Positions 1 through 8,204 of a DNA stretch of 64,000 nucleotides are shown one piece after another (position 1 is the stretch's first letter; the number at the start of each line of letters is the position of its first letter). The notes below the pieces were generated by a model. It ran no database searches. It was not told the DNA's origin and saw nothing but the letters and a program-made list of their open reading frames with translations. The stretch is taken from the NCBI RefSeq assembly GCF_003385595.1, contig NZ_QNUE01000001.1:372001-436000 (forward strand), read 5' to 3'. A program made the translations under genes and the position numbers. The DNA comes from Chryseobacterium flavum. GTDB lineage: Bacteria; Bacteroidota; Bacteroidia; Flavobacteriales; Weeksellaceae.

Positions 1-106
1 TATTTGTCATTTTATCATAAGGCAGGCTCATAAATAATGAATTATAGATCTGGAACTTATTTTCCACGATCTGCCTGAATTTTTCTGCGCGTTGGTCGTG
101 TATCAT
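1..106 (-). CDS. ppc: Phosphoenolpyruvate carboxylase-like protein, N-terminal fragment
   Basis: This gene runs off the left edge; only the first 35 codons are visible, starting at the ATG at 106-104. The N-terminus reads MIHDQRAEKFRQIVENKFQI and continues with YNSLFMSLPYD. I recall this pattern from the start of the divergent PEP carboxylases of Flavobacteriia, which replenish oxaloacetate from phosphoenolpyruvate and bicarbonate. No catalytic residue lies in the visible part, so the name rests on the N-terminal match alone. A TACATTTG promoter box ends 5 bases upstream of the ATG, which supports this start. Confidence 0.55.
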   Translation of the reverse strand, partial: MIHDQRAEKFRQIVENKFQIYNSLFMSLPYDKMTN

Positions 107-111
107 ACTAA

Positions 112-119
112 CAAATGTA
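112..119 (-). promoter_or_regulatory. -7 promoter box of the left-edge gene
   Basis: On the minus strand the sequence is TACATTTG, matching the Bacteroidota -7 consensus TAnnTTTG. It ends 5 bases before the ATG at 106, so the transcript would have almost no leader. I see no TTG at about 19 bp upstream. Confidence 0.55.
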
Positions 120-314
120 AGCGATTTTCAAATTAGTTGGATTGACAAATGACAAAAAATTAAGTACAAAATGCAAAAAATTAATATTAAATTTCAGTAA
201 AAGATAACACATTTCCCAATGACGGAAAAAATAGAAATATCATCGATGATTTAATTTACGAATCAGCTTATTCAAATTTAAAATTATACATCGTGATAAT
301 ATTCAGATTTAATA

Positions 315-322
315 TAATTTTG
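315..322 (+). promoter_or_regulatory. Candidate -7 promoter box for the lipoprotein gene at 368
   Basis: TAATTTTG matches TAnnTTTG and lies 45 bases upstream of the ATG at 368. No TTG is found at the expected upstream distance. The surrounding spacer (107-367) is very AT-rich, so a chance match is possible. Confidence 0.35.
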
Positions 323-367
323 ATTACAAAACATTAATAATTAATTTTACTCTATACACCATCCCCA

Positions 368-772
368 ATGAAAAAAATATTCATTTTCCTTCTCCTATCA
401 CTTTTGTTCAACTCTTGTGAAAAAGATTGTTACAATGCGCCGTTACCTATCATTTTTGAGTTTGTAAATTCCAACAATGAAAATCTTATTGCCAACGGGA
501 CCTTAACAAACTATTCCGTTCAGGATGAAAATAATGTAAGCATACAATTAACCAAAACATCCGACAACAAAGTTATTTTAGAAAATGTAGGGGCATATAA
601 CGGAACAAAAAGCTATAAATTTTATTCTAATATTAAAAATTTTGATTTTTCAATTAAGTCATCGGAATTTAAAGGAGGCTGTGACGGTTATCAAATCAAT
701 AAATTGACTTTTACAGGTATAAATATTGATGTAACTGATGAAAAAGGATACTATAAAATTGTATTGGAATAA
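368..772 (+). CDS. Small putative lipoprotein of unknown function
   Basis: A 134-residue protein whose N-terminus (MKKIFIFLLLSLLFNSCEKD) is a lipoprotein signal peptide with the lipid-anchored cysteine at residue 17. The mature part starts CEKDCYNAPLP, has a further cysteine near residue 104, and is otherwise polar with alternating hydrophobic residues suggesting a small beta-rich domain. I do not recognise the family. It is followed 35 bases later by another exported protein gene, which has its own promoter, so the two are probably separate transcripts. Confidence 0.75.
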   Translation: MKKIFIFLLLSLLFNSCEKDCYNAPLPIIFEFVNSNNENLIANGTLTNYSVQDENNVSIQLTKTSDNKVILENVGAYNGTKSYKFYSNIKNFDFSIKSSEFKGGCDGYQINKLTFTGINIDVTDEKGYYKIVLE

Positions 773-788
773 TACTTTCCTAAATTTG
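759..788 (+). promoter_or_regulatory. Consensus Bacteroidota promoter for the gene at 808
   Basis: TTG at 759-761, a 19-bp spacer and TAAATTTG at 781-788 together match the -33/-7 consensus of Bacteroidota primary sigma factor promoters. The box ends 19 bases before the ATG at 808. The -33 element lies inside the end of the preceding coding region. Confidence 0.7.
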
Positions 789-807
789 CAACGGAAACAT
801 ATCGTCT

Positions 808-1413
808 ATGAAAGCAATCATCGCATTTTCCGTGATCTTCTCCAGTCTGCTTTACTGCCAGATCAAGGTTCCTGATGATTATAAAAAAATTCCTGATATC
901 CTTGATACGACAGACTATCTTTATCCATTCATTGTTCCGGATAAAGACTATGCTTATTGGCGCGTTCTCAGCAATGATATGGATTATGAAAAAGCGGTGA
1001 TTTATGAAAGCCAGGCTCCCGACTTCATGACGATCAACGAACCTGTTCCTGAAAGAGGTTTTTTCCAGAGATGTATAGGCAATAATTGTTTTTCATATAT
1101 CCTGGCATGTAAAAATGACAGATCTGTTTATTTTTCCAACGAACAGCAGCTGAGAGATTTTATCGGAACAGTAGATAATCTTCCTGAAGCTATTTTACTG
1201 GCAAAAACTTATGGTTATTCAGTGGATACCAGCACCCTGTTTACAGGAGCCTACAAAATTGAAGAAAATCATATTCTGATGTATCTTATGCAATCTAAGG
1301 GATGTCCGGTTGTTAAAGAATCTTTTTGGGTGAAAATCAATAGAAAATCAGGAAAACTGGAAGCGAGAAAAAATGGCATCTATGCCAGGGATGAAAATTG
1401 TTCCCCGTTATAA
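808..1413 (+). CDS. Exported hypothetical protein
   Basis: A 201-residue protein with a short N-terminal signal peptide (MKAIIAFSVIFSSLLYCQ) and a soluble mature part. It has paired cysteines (RCIGNNCFSYILAC near residues 88-101, CP near 165, C near 198) that could form disulfides in the periplasm. I do not recognise the family. The start is supported by the consensus promoter 19 bases upstream. No terminator-like hairpin was seen before the next gene, which has its own promoter-like box. Confidence 0.75.
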   Translation: MKAIIAFSVIFSSLLYCQIKVPDDYKKIPDILDTTDYLYPFIVPDKDYAYWRVLSNDMDYEKAVIYESQAPDFMTINEPVPERGFFQRCIGNNCFSYILACKNDRSVYFSNEQQLRDFIGTVDNLPEAILLAKTYGYSVDTSTLFTGAYKIEENHILMYLMQSKGCPVVKESFWVKINRKSGKLEARKNGIYARDENCSPL

Positions 1414-1547
1414 TATCCAAGGTGCATTAAGCTGCTTTTTATTCTTTATTTCTGACTTTGTAAAGCTAATTCTCCATAATAGCTTTCATTAAAATAAGCC
1501 ATAGTAATTTTAAAATTTTATTAACTTCGATTTCCCTTTTCATTCCG

Positions 1548-1555
1548 TACATTTG
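1548..1555 (+). promoter_or_regulatory. Candidate -7 promoter box for the alcohol dehydrogenase gene
   Basis: TACATTTG matches TAnnTTTG and lies 20 bases upstream of the ATG at 1576. A clear TTG at about 19 bp upstream is lacking. Confidence 0.5.
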
Positions 1556-1575
1556 AAGTAAATAAATTTAGAACA

Positions 1576-2739
1576 ATGCTTAACTTTGAGTTTAAAAATC
1601 CAACTAAAATACTTTTTGGAAAAGGTGAAATCGCTAAAATTTCCAATGAAATTCCAAAAGAAGCAAGAATATTAATGATTTATGGTGGAGGAAGCATCAA
1701 AAATAACGGAGTTTATGATCAGGTAAAAGAAGCTTTAAAGGGCCATACGTTATATGAATTCGGCGGAGTTCCAGCCAATCCTGAATATGAGGTACTGATC
1801 AATGCGATCAGTTTTATTAAAGAACATAACATTACTTATCTTCTTGCTGTAGGAGGTGGTTCTGTGATTGACGGAACCAAGTTCATTTCTGCAGCCGCCA
1901 ATTATAATGGAGAACCATGGGAAATTCTAAAAAAACAGGTAAGAACTTTTGAAGGGGAAGGTATGCCTTTCGGAAGCATTTTAACACTTCCTGCTACCGG
2001 TTCTGAAATGAACTCAGGATATGTGATCTCCAGACGAGAAACCAATGAAAAGCTTTCTTCAGGAGGCCCGGGACTTTTTCCTCAATTTTCGGTATTAGAC
2101 CCTGAAGTCATCCGATCAATTCCTAAAAACCAGATTGTAAACGGAATCACGGATGCCTACACCCATGTTTTGGAACAATATATGACCGCTCCGTCCTCTG
2201 CAGATCTTCAGGAAAGAATTGCTGAAAGTATTCTTATCAGCCTTCAGGAAACTGCTCCTAAGGTATTGGCAGATGATTTCAATTATGATGCTGCCGGAAA
2301 CTTCATGTGGTGCTGCACAATGGCTTTAAACGGCCTTATTCAGAAAGGAGTGATCACCGACTGGGCAGTGCATGCAATGGGGCATGAATTAACTGCTTAT
2401 TTTGGTATTGATCATGCAAGAACATTAGCGATTATTGCACCGTCTCATTACCGTTATAACTTTGAGGATAAAAAAGGAAAGCTTGCACAGTATGCGGAAA
2501 GAGTATGGGGAATTAAGGATGGAACAATAGAAGAAAAAGCTGAACTGGGTATCAGAAAACTGGAAGATTTCTTCCACAGTCTTCACATTAAAACCAGACT
2601 TTCGGAATATACCGAAGAATATAAAGGAACTGCGGAAAGAGTGGAAAAAGCTTTTACAGACAGAAACTGGTCTGGTCTGGGAGAATATAAGAAACTTACT
2701 CCTCAGGATGCCTATAAAATTGTAGAGATGAGCTATTAA
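1576..2739 (+). CDS. yqhD: Iron-containing alcohol dehydrogenase, YqhD type (NADPH-dependent aldehyde reductase)
   Basis: The protein reduces short-chain and toxic aldehydes with NADPH in the cytoplasm, by analogy with E. coli YqhD. At 387 residues it has the same length as I recall for that enzyme. It shows the family's ILFGKGEI start, the nucleotide-binding GGGSVIDGTKF stretch (residues 93-103) and LPATGSE (138-144). The expected metal ligands are in register one residue before the E. coli numbering: Asp193, His197, His266 and His280. The C-terminal half keeps ALNGLIQKGV and GHELTAYFGIDHARTLAI. It has its own promoter-like box upstream and a strong terminator downstream, so it is probably a single-gene transcript. 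A role in aldehyde detoxification is inferred from the family. Confidence 0.92.
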   Translation: MLNFEFKNPTKILFGKGEIAKISNEIPKEARILMIYGGGSIKNNGVYDQVKEALKGHTLYEFGGVPANPEYEVLINAISFIKEHNITYLLAVGGGSVIDGTKFISAAANYNGEPWEILKKQVRTFEGEGMPFGSILTLPATGSEMNSGYVISRRETNEKLSSGGPGLFPQFSVLDPEVIRSIPKNQIVNGITDAYTHVLEQYMTAPSSADLQERIAESILISLQETAPKVLADDFNYDAAGNFMWCCTMALNGLIQKGVITDWAVHAMGHELTAYFGIDHARTLAIIAPSHYRYNFEDKKGKLAQYAERVWGIKDGTIEEKAELGIRKLEDFFHSLHIKTRLSEYTEEYKGTAERVEKAFTDRNWSGLGEYKKLTPQDAYKIVEMSY

Positions 2740-2762
2740 GATAGTCATACAACTTTGTAAAT

Positions 2763-2788
2763 AAAAGCGGGTTTTAATACCTGCTTTT
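2763..2788 (+). terminator. Rho-independent terminator after yqhD
   Basis: A 10-bp stem, AAAAGCGGGT with ACCTGCTTTT (one G-T wobble), closes a 6-base loop 23 bases after the yqhD stop and has its T-tract built into the descending arm. Confidence 0.75.
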
Positions 2789-2897
2789 ATTATTTATCGG
2801 CTTATGTTTTGCATATGACCTGTTAAAGACTGATAATTTCTCCGTTTTCCTTATTATTATTTAAAGTCTCTGCCTTTTTGAAAAATTATTTTATTTA

Positions 2898-2911
2898 TAA
2901 ACAATTGTTTA
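2898..2911. promoter_or_regulatory. 14-bp perfect palindrome TAAACAATTGTTTA
   Basis: A perfect 14-bp palindrome about 57 bases upstream of the -7 box of the lipocalin-like gene. The same 14 bases form the centre of a 26-bp palindrome between susC and metG (42913-42938). A shared operator is possible, but the sequence is AT-rich and could recur by chance. Confidence 0.35.
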
Positions 2912-2967
2912 AAAAATAACGATTTCATTACAGATATTTCAAATTTATTTATATTTTAGCATATTCT

Positions 2968-2975
2968 TAAATTTG
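2968..2975 (+). promoter_or_regulatory. -7 promoter box of the lipocalin-like gene
   Basis: TAAATTTG matches the Bacteroidota -7 consensus and ends only 5 bases before the ATG at 2981. Transcription would then begin at or next to the start codon. This also argues against the upstream GTG at 2975, which lies inside the box. Confidence 0.55.
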
Positions 2976-2980
2976 TGAAA

Positions 2981-3445
2981 ATGAAAAAACAACTACTTTT
3001 ATTTGCCTTTTCTGCTTTGGCACTTACTTCTTGTCAGGATGACGATACACAAGCTTATGAAATGGAGCTGATGAAAGGAGATTGGAAGGAAGTCAAAAGG
3101 GAAGTTATTTCCGGAAAAGATAATAAAACAGTGCTTTCTTCTTCTACCCCGGAAGGGTGTGATGCAAAAAATCTGCTTTTCTTCAGAACAGACTTTTATG
3201 TTAGTTATACAGCTTATTCAGGAACAGGTGGTGCAGATTGCCAGGTTAACGGGAAAAGCGAAGGAAGATATACCTATGACGCAGAGTCCAAAATTTTAGG
3301 TATTGCATTTGATGGGGGAGAAAGTAGCAATTATAAGGTTGATATACTGTCCAGTACAGAGCTTAGGATAGCCCAGCAATTTGGTAATTATGATCAGAAC
3401 GGAGATAAAATACCGGATGTCACTTATGTTACCTATAAAAGATAA
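2981..3445 (+). CDS. Lipocalin-like putative lipoprotein
   Basis: A 154-residue lipoprotein with signal peptide MKKQLLLFAFSALALTSC and then an acidic tether (QDDDTQAYE). The mature part starts with LMKGDWKEV, has a TPEGCDAKNLLFF segment, a central GRYTYDAESKILGIAF and closes with strands (LRIAQQFG, VTYVTYK). This is the pattern of lipocalin-like lipoproteins common in Chryseobacterium, whose ligands are mostly unknown. I chose the ATG at 2981 over a GTG six bases earlier because the GTG falls inside the promoter box and the ATG gives a standard signal peptide. A terminator follows directly. Confidence 0.75.
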   Translation: MKKQLLLFAFSALALTSCQDDDTQAYEMELMKGDWKEVKREVISGKDNKTVLSSSTPEGCDAKNLLFFRTDFYVSYTAYSGTGGADCQVNGKSEGRYTYDAESKILGIAFDGGESSNYKVDILSSTELRIAQQFGNYDQNGDKIPDVTYVTYKR

Positions 3446-3450
3446 ATGAT

Positions 3451-3476
3451 AACTCCCGTACAATCGGGAGTTTTTT
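3451..3476 (+). terminator. Rho-independent terminator after the lipocalin-like gene
   Basis: Perfect 8-bp stem AACTCCCG/CGGGAGTT with loop TACAAT, followed by a run of six T. It starts 6 bases after the stop codon. Confidence 0.85.
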
Positions 3477-3509
3477 ATTATTTTTATACTAAATTAAAAT
3501 TTGAATATA

Positions 3510-4166
3510 ATGAAGAAGATTTTATCAGCATTCCTTTTGCTGTTTTTCGCCATTTCCTTTTCTCAGGAGAAAAAACCAATGTTCTGGCAGGACATCCAAC
3601 ATTTCAAAAAAGAAGATCAACAGAATCCACCACCGAAGGATGCTATTCTGTTTATAGGAAGTTCTTCTTTTACCAGGTGGACTGATGTTGCGGATTACTT
3701 TCCCGATAAAACCATCATAAACAGGGGATTCGGGGGTTCAAGACTTACAGACCTTAATGATTTTGCTGATGACCTGCTCGCTCCTTATCAGCCAAAGCAG
3801 ATTATTATTTACTGCGGAGAAAATGACTTTGCTGACAACCACCAGTTAAAAGCAAAAACTGTAGTTAGCAGATATAAAACATTTTACAAAAAGATCCGTG
3901 AAAGGTTTCCGAATATTGAAGTAGATTATATTTCAATGAAGTACTCTCCCAGCCGGGAAAAGCTATGGCCTCAAATGAAGATTGCCAATAAAAAAATAGC
4001 AGCTTTCATGAAAAAAGAAGCTAATGCGGAATTCATTGATGTGACTAAGGCTATGGAAGATTCCAACGGGCATGTAAGAAAAGATATTTTTGTTGAAGAT
4101 ATGCTTCATTTTAAACCGGAAGGGTATCAGATCTGGAAAAAGGTTATGGATCCTTATATGAAATAA
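3510..4166 (+). CDS. Exported SGNH/GDSL-family hydrolase
   Basis: A 218-residue secreted esterase or lipase of the SGNH fold. The signal peptide is MKKILSAFLLLFFAISFSQ. The four SGNH blocks are visible: FIGSSSF with the likely nucleophile Ser52, the GFGGSR glycine near residue 75, GEND with Asn105, and the DMLH pair Asp197/His200. It therefore probably cleaves an ester or acetyl group on a lipid or polysaccharide; the substrate cannot be read from the sequence. The ATG at 3510 is preferred to an in-frame TTG at 3501 because it gives a normal signal peptide. It sits between two terminators and is probably transcribed alone. Confidence 0.87.
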   Translation: MKKILSAFLLLFFAISFSQEKKPMFWQDIQHFKKEDQQNPPPKDAILFIGSSSFTRWTDVADYFPDKTIINRGFGGSRLTDLNDFADDLLAPYQPKQIIIYCGENDFADNHQLKAKTVVSRYKTFYKKIRERFPNIEVDYISMKYSPSREKLWPQMKIANKKIAAFMKKEANAEFIDVTKAMEDSNGHVRKDIFVEDMLHFKPEGYQIWKKVMDPYMK

Positions 4167-4169
4167 AAG

Positions 4170-4196
4170 AAGCGGCTGTACAGCCGCTTTTTATTT
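4170..4196. terminator. Bidirectional terminator between the SGNH hydrolase and helicase genes
   Basis: Stem AAGCGGCTG/CAGCCGCTT with a 2-base TA spacer is followed by T-rich sequence on both strands. It can end the plus-strand SGNH gene and the minus-strand helicase gene, which converge here. Confidence 0.85.
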
Positions 4197-4227
4197 ATAC
4201 TACAGAATTATTAATTTCCGGGTAATT

Positions 4228-5580
4228 TTATTTTTTTCTCTTTGCCTTAGACTTGGCTTTCTGCTGGGCTCTGTTTGCTCCAAATTTTTTGGGAGCTTTT
4301 CTTTTTGACGGGCCTCCCCAGTTTTCTTTTGTATTTTTAGCTTTCTTCTCATGGAATGCCCCTCCACCCTCATTCAGCTTTACCTGCGCAGGATTTTTCA
4401 TTACCACCTCATCTTTTTCAGAAGCAATCTTATTGGGGTTAATCTTAACGCCTTCAGGGAAGTCATTGAACTTTAATCCTTTATCCATCAGCAATTCGAT
4501 ATCAAGCACTAAAGGTTCTTCTTTCTTTGTTACAAAAGTAATCGCTTTCCCGTCCTTATCAGCCCTACCGGTCCTACCGATCCTGTGAATATACTGTTCA
4601 GGAATATCAGGCGTCTCAAAATTGATAACATGGGTAATATCTGAAATATCCAGTCCTCTTGCCATGACATCAGTAGTAATAAGCCCCCTGATCTCTTCAT
4701 TCTCAAATCTTTTCATAGCTTTAAGCCTGTAGTTCTGAGATTTATTGGAGTGAATAACGTCAAACTGCTCCGGAAACAATTCATCAATTTTCGTAAACAG
4801 CAGATCTGCGTGTTTTTTATTATTATTGAAAATTAATACCTTAGACATCTCTGCATCATTCTTAAGCAAATGCTCAAGCAAATTGATTTTGGTATTGAAG
4901 TTTTCAACCTTATATGCCGTTTGTTCTATTTTTTCAAGCGGAGTTCCTGATTTTGCCAATGAAATTTCTATTGGATTGGCGAAATATTCGTCTAACATTT
5001 CATCTACAGCTTCGGTCATCGTTGCAGAGAAAAGAATATTCTGCCTTTTCTCTTTCATCATCTCGAAAATATGGGTAAGCTGTGGTCTGAAACCTAAGTT
5101 AAGCATCTCATCAAATTCATCAATAATGAGCCTTTGAATTTCTCTGAGGGAAATTGCATTATCTATCGCAAGATCCATAACCCTTCCCGGTGTTCCTACC
5201 AAAATATCACAACCGCCATCGAACAAAAGCTTCTGGGTATTGATATTTTTTCCTCCATATACTCCGATTACTCTTGCAGTAATGTTCTGCGTCAGCTTTT
5301 CAAGAATCTCCGTTACCTGAACAACCAATTCTCTTGTAGGTACAAGCACCAGAACTGTTGGGTTTCCGGTCTTATTATATTTCCAGGATTTCAGAACGGG
5401 TAAAAGATAAGCTAACGTTTTACCGGTTCCGGTTTGTGCAATTCCCATTACATCTCTTCCGGAAAGAATAGGTTTTAAGCTCTTCTCCTGAATAGGAGTA
5501 GGTTCAAATAATTCCAGATCCGCCAAAACATCAAGAATTTTAACCGGAAGGTCAAAATCTGCAAAAGTGAGTTTTTCCAT
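4228..5580 (-). CDS. DEAD-box ATP-dependent RNA helicase
   Basis: A 450-residue RNA helicase that unwinds RNA duplexes in the cytoplasm (cold adaptation, ribosome assembly or mRNA decay in relatives). Visible motifs are the Q motif with Gln31, Walker A AQTGTGKT (48-55), PTREL (81-85), TPGR (130-133), SAT (185-187) and the C-terminal HRIGRTGRAD. Motif II reads DEFD (154-157) rather than DEAD. The last 40 residues are a Lys/Arg-rich tail (KAPKKFGANRAQQKAKSKAK), probably for RNA binding. An ATG exists 42 codons upstream, but the ATG at 5580 gives the family's usual N-terminus and a TATCTTTG promoter box ends 4 bases before it. Confidence 0.93.
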   Translation of the reverse strand: MEKLTFADFDLPVKILDVLADLELFEPTPIQEKSLKPILSGRDVMGIAQTGTGKTLAYLLPVLKSWKYNKTGNPTVLVLVPTRELVVQVTEILEKLTQNITARVIGVYGGKNINTQKLLFDGGCDILVGTPGRVMDLAIDNAISLREIQRLIIDEFDEMLNLGFRPQLTHIFEMMKEKRQNILFSATMTEAVDEMLDEYFANPIEISLAKSGTPLEKIEQTAYKVENFNTKINLLEHLLKNDAEMSKVLIFNNNKKHADLLFTKIDELFPEQFDVIHSNKSQNYRLKAMKRFENEEIRGLITTDVMARGLDISDITHVINFETPDIPEQYIHRIGRTGRADKDGKAITFVTKKEEPLVLDIELLMDKGLKFNDFPEGVKINPNKIASEKDEVVMKNPAQVKLNEGGGAFHEKKAKNTKENWGGPSKRKAPKKFGANRAQQKAKSKAKRKK

Positions 5581-5584
5581 TTTG

Positions 5585-5592
5585 CAAAGATA
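5585..5592 (-). promoter_or_regulatory. -7 promoter box of the helicase gene
   Basis: Minus-strand TATCTTTG, a perfect TAnnTTTG match, ends 4 bases before the chosen helicase ATG at 5580. The spacer to 5715 also holds purine-rich words (GGAGATTTGAAGCTGGAGATTA) of the kind that recur in flavobacterial intergenic DNA. Confidence 0.6.
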
Positions 5593-5715
5593 GGTATTTA
5601 ATTTTGTAGTATGGAAGAGGGAGATTTGAAGCTGGAGATTAGATGTTAAATTTTGATTTTTACAGCTAAACCGATTGATGTAAAAAATATTTTCTCTAAC
5701 TTCCATCCAATCCGG

Positions 5716-6225
5716 TCAATTCACCCTAACACTTTTCGTACTGATTTTAATATCATCATCTTTCCATTGACTTGAAGTAATCATTACGTATCCTTTTTTT
5801 TCCGGATCTTTTTTAATCGGAAACTGATTTTCCTCCCATTGGTTACAATGAGTGAGAATTGGGTCTACCAGGGGTTTCCAGCCTTCTTTTGTTAAAGTAT
5901 AAACGTAAAATGGATGCCAACAGCTGGTGCACCAGCCCGGATAAAAGCCCAGTTCATCTTTTCCGTCACCATTAAGATCACCCAAATTATATAAGGCTCC
6001 ATTATTAGAAGGTGAAATGGTAAATTCTTTTATCTGTTTATCACTGAAATTAATTGTTGTTTCACATTTTCCCTCACATTCATCACCACAATCCGTAACT
6101 TTTGTAAAAGCGTACTCCTTTGTTCCGTCACCATTAAAATCTCCTGAAGTCCTGTTTTCATTTACTTCCTGGGCAATACAGAATGACCAACAAAAAAAGG
6201 CTGTTGCAGTAATAAGTGTTTTCAT
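5716..6225 (-). CDS. Exported FG-GAP/VCBS-like protein of unknown function
   Basis: A 169-residue secreted protein with signal peptide MKTLITATAFFCWSFCIAQ. It contains two calcium-binding-type FG-GAP/VCBS motifs, SGDFNGDGTKEYAF (about residues 28-41) and LGDLNGDGKDELGFYP (about 86-101). It also has cysteine pairs (CGDECEGKC; CTSCWHPFYVYTL) that probably form disulfides. Such small proteins read as a partial beta-propeller. The role is unknown. It lies 135 bases upstream of the helicase start on the same strand, but the helicase has its own promoter. Confidence 0.75.
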   Translation of the reverse strand: MKTLITATAFFCWSFCIAQEVNENRTSGDFNGDGTKEYAFTKVTDCGDECEGKCETTINFSDKQIKEFTISPSNNGALYNLGDLNGDGKDELGFYPGWCTSCWHPFYVYTLTKEGWKPLVDPILTHCNQWEENQFPIKKDPEKKGYVMITSSQWKDDDIKISTKSVRVN

Positions 6226-6309
6226 AGCTGTTTCATTGTTTTATATAAAAGTTTTTACAAAATAACGTTCCCTGTTAACAGGTTAAAGTAATTGTAGAAT
6301 AATCATTTT

Positions 6310-7959
6310 TTATTTCCTTGTAACTCTTAACAAAAGTATCAAAATCAGAATAACTGAAAAAACAAACCCGAATACAGCAACCAGTGACAGCTCTCCTATT
6401 CTGGGACCTGATTCAGAAACAAAAACAATAGCTGTTGCGATAATATTTGCACCCAATATCATGGCCAGAATCAGATTGATCACACTGGATTTAATCAATT
6501 GGTTTGTTTTTTCTATATTTTTTATCTCACTCGAAACTGTAAATTTATTTTCATCAAGCTTTTGAAGGACAGAGCGTAGTTCTTTCGGGATTTCATCTAC
6601 ATTATCCGTAAAATTCATCATTCTATCCATTCCCGTTTTCAAAATATTTTTAGGGCTGATTTTTTTGGTGAAAATCTTTCTGGTATAAGGATGCAGACTT
6701 TTCACAATGTCCAGATCAGGATTGATATTTCTTCCTACTCCTTCTATCAGGCTTATTCCTTTAAACAAAAGATAAAAATAATCAGGCATGTACAGTCTGT
6801 TGTCCTTTAAAATATCCTTCATTTTGTTAATGATCACCTGCACATTAATTTCCTGCAGTGAAGAGCTGTGAACAAAATTCAGAATGTCTTCCACATCATT
6901 TTCAAATCTTCTCTCATCGGGGATTTCATAGCTTACAGCCATCTTCTTCAGATAACGTACGATCTTATGTGGATTTTTAGCAACAAAGCTTACAATCAGA
7001 TTTTCAAGAATCTCTTTATCATTAGGCTGAATTTTTCCTACTGCTCCGAAATCAATAAAAACAATCCGTCCGTCTTTTTTCACGAGAATATTTCCAGCAT
7101 GAGGATCTGCGTGAAAAAAACCGTAATCCAGAATCTGGGAAACAAATAACCGTAATCCCGTTTCAGATACTTTGACAGGATCAATATTATTTGATAAAAG
7201 GACTGATTTATCCGTTACTTTAATTCCATCAATAAACTCCATACAAAGAACATTATTGTTGGAAAATTCTTCGTATACCTTAGGAACATAGGTTTCTTTA
7301 TTATTTTTGAAATTGAGGCGGAACTGCTGGATATTATTTCTTTCATTGATCAGGGAAACTTCTTCCAGTAAGGATTTTTCAAAAGTGGAAATAGCCTGTT
7401 TAAGATTCAGCTTGTCTCCTATTTCAGAGTAAGCTGATAACAGTTTTTCCAAATCTTTAATTAAAAGCAGATCATCTTCAATAACGGACTGTACATCCGG
7501 CTTTCTCAGTTTTATTATGACAGGACTTCCATCCAGCAGGACCGCTTTATAAACCTGGGCAATAGAGGCTGTAGCCAAAGGTTCTTTCTGTATTTCAAGA
7601 AAATGATCTTTCACAGAAATATTAAATTCATTTTCAAGAATTTCCTCTACATCCATTTCTACAGTTTCTACTTTATCCTGCAGCTTCTGTAGTTCCTGAA
7701 TAAGTTCCGGGGGCATCAGATCTTCCCGGTTACTAAAGGTTTGACCCAGCTTTACAAAAGTAGGACCTAGTTCTTCCAGGGCCAATCTGATTCTTTCATA
7801 GACTGTTCCTTTAGAAATGATCTCATCTGAATTTCCTGACGTTTCATCCTGCCTGTTTCCTCCGTTCATTCTTGCAAGAAGATCTTTGAAACCATATTTA
7901 CTTAATACCGAAATCAGCCGGGCGGATCTTTTCAGTTTTCTTTGCTGTTTATCAAACAT
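6310..7959 (-). CDS. ubiB: ABC1/AarF/UbiB-family atypical kinase
   Basis: A 549-residue member of the UbiB/COQ8 protein-kinase-like family, whose members support isoprenoid quinone biosynthesis at the membrane through ATPase or kinase activity. The family KxGQ signature is at Lys70-Gln73 (FVKLGQTFSNR). It is followed by the alanine-rich nucleotide loop (PLATASIAQVYKA, 128-140), the ATP-anchoring lysine in VIIKLRKP (about 150), MEFIDG, and the catalytic HADPHAGNIL and IDFGAVG motifs. Two hydrophobic helices close the protein (about 485-515 and 520-547) and would anchor it in the inner membrane. Flavobacteria use menaquinone, so the link to ubiquinone implied by the symbol is only by homology. 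Confidence 0.88.
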   Translation of the reverse strand: MFDKQQRKLKRSARLISVLSKYGFKDLLARMNGGNRQDETSGNSDEIISKGTVYERIRLALEELGPTFVKLGQTFSNREDLMPPELIQELQKLQDKVETVEMDVEEILENEFNISVKDHFLEIQKEPLATASIAQVYKAVLLDGSPVIIKLRKPDVQSVIEDDLLLIKDLEKLLSAYSEIGDKLNLKQAISTFEKSLLEEVSLINERNNIQQFRLNFKNNKETYVPKVYEEFSNNNVLCMEFIDGIKVTDKSVLLSNNIDPVKVSETGLRLFVSQILDYGFFHADPHAGNILVKKDGRIVFIDFGAVGKIQPNDKEILENLIVSFVAKNPHKIVRYLKKMAVSYEIPDERRFENDVEDILNFVHSSSLQEINVQVIINKMKDILKDNRLYMPDYFYLLFKGISLIEGVGRNINPDLDIVKSLHPYTRKIFTKKISPKNILKTGMDRMMNFTDNVDEIPKELRSVLQKLDENKFTVSSEIKNIEKTNQLIKSSVINLILAMILGANIIATAIVFVSESGPRIGELSLVAVFGFVFSVILILILLLRVTRK

Positions 7960-8204
7960 AGTATATAAATAGTAGGTGCAATTTACTCCAAAAACTATTC
8001 CTAATAGTATTTTTTATCCAATTCCGTCCAAGCATTCAGTATAGTTGTTTCATGAAAACTTAAATATCATTTTAAAAAACACAGAGAAACATCATTAAAC
8101 CAATCATAAAAAGAATAATATTCACTTATCATAATATATTTAATATATTTTTCTATATTTACAGCGTACAAAACATTAAAACAAACCAATAAAAGTATTA
8201 CAAC

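Noticed and set aside
2425..2748. 107-codon minus-strand frame inside yqhD
   Set aside because: It lies opposite the conserved YqhD coding region and has no promoter or recognisable protein features.
3446..3685. Plus-strand reading frame overlapping the SGNH hydrolase in another frame
   Set aside because: It begins at the terminator of the previous gene and covers the first third of a clear SGNH hydrolase; it is a shadow frame.
6271..6282. CCTGTTAACAGG palindrome as an operator
   Set aside because: A single 12-bp palindrome between two minus-strand genes with no promoter box beside it; chance is a fair explanation.
7994..8016. Terminator hairpin ACTATT-CCT-AATAGT with T-run upstream of the UbiB gene
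   Set aside because: It is short and AT-only, and no plus-strand gene ends before it. The rest of this 245-base spacer is AT-rich DNA leading to the small peptide gene.
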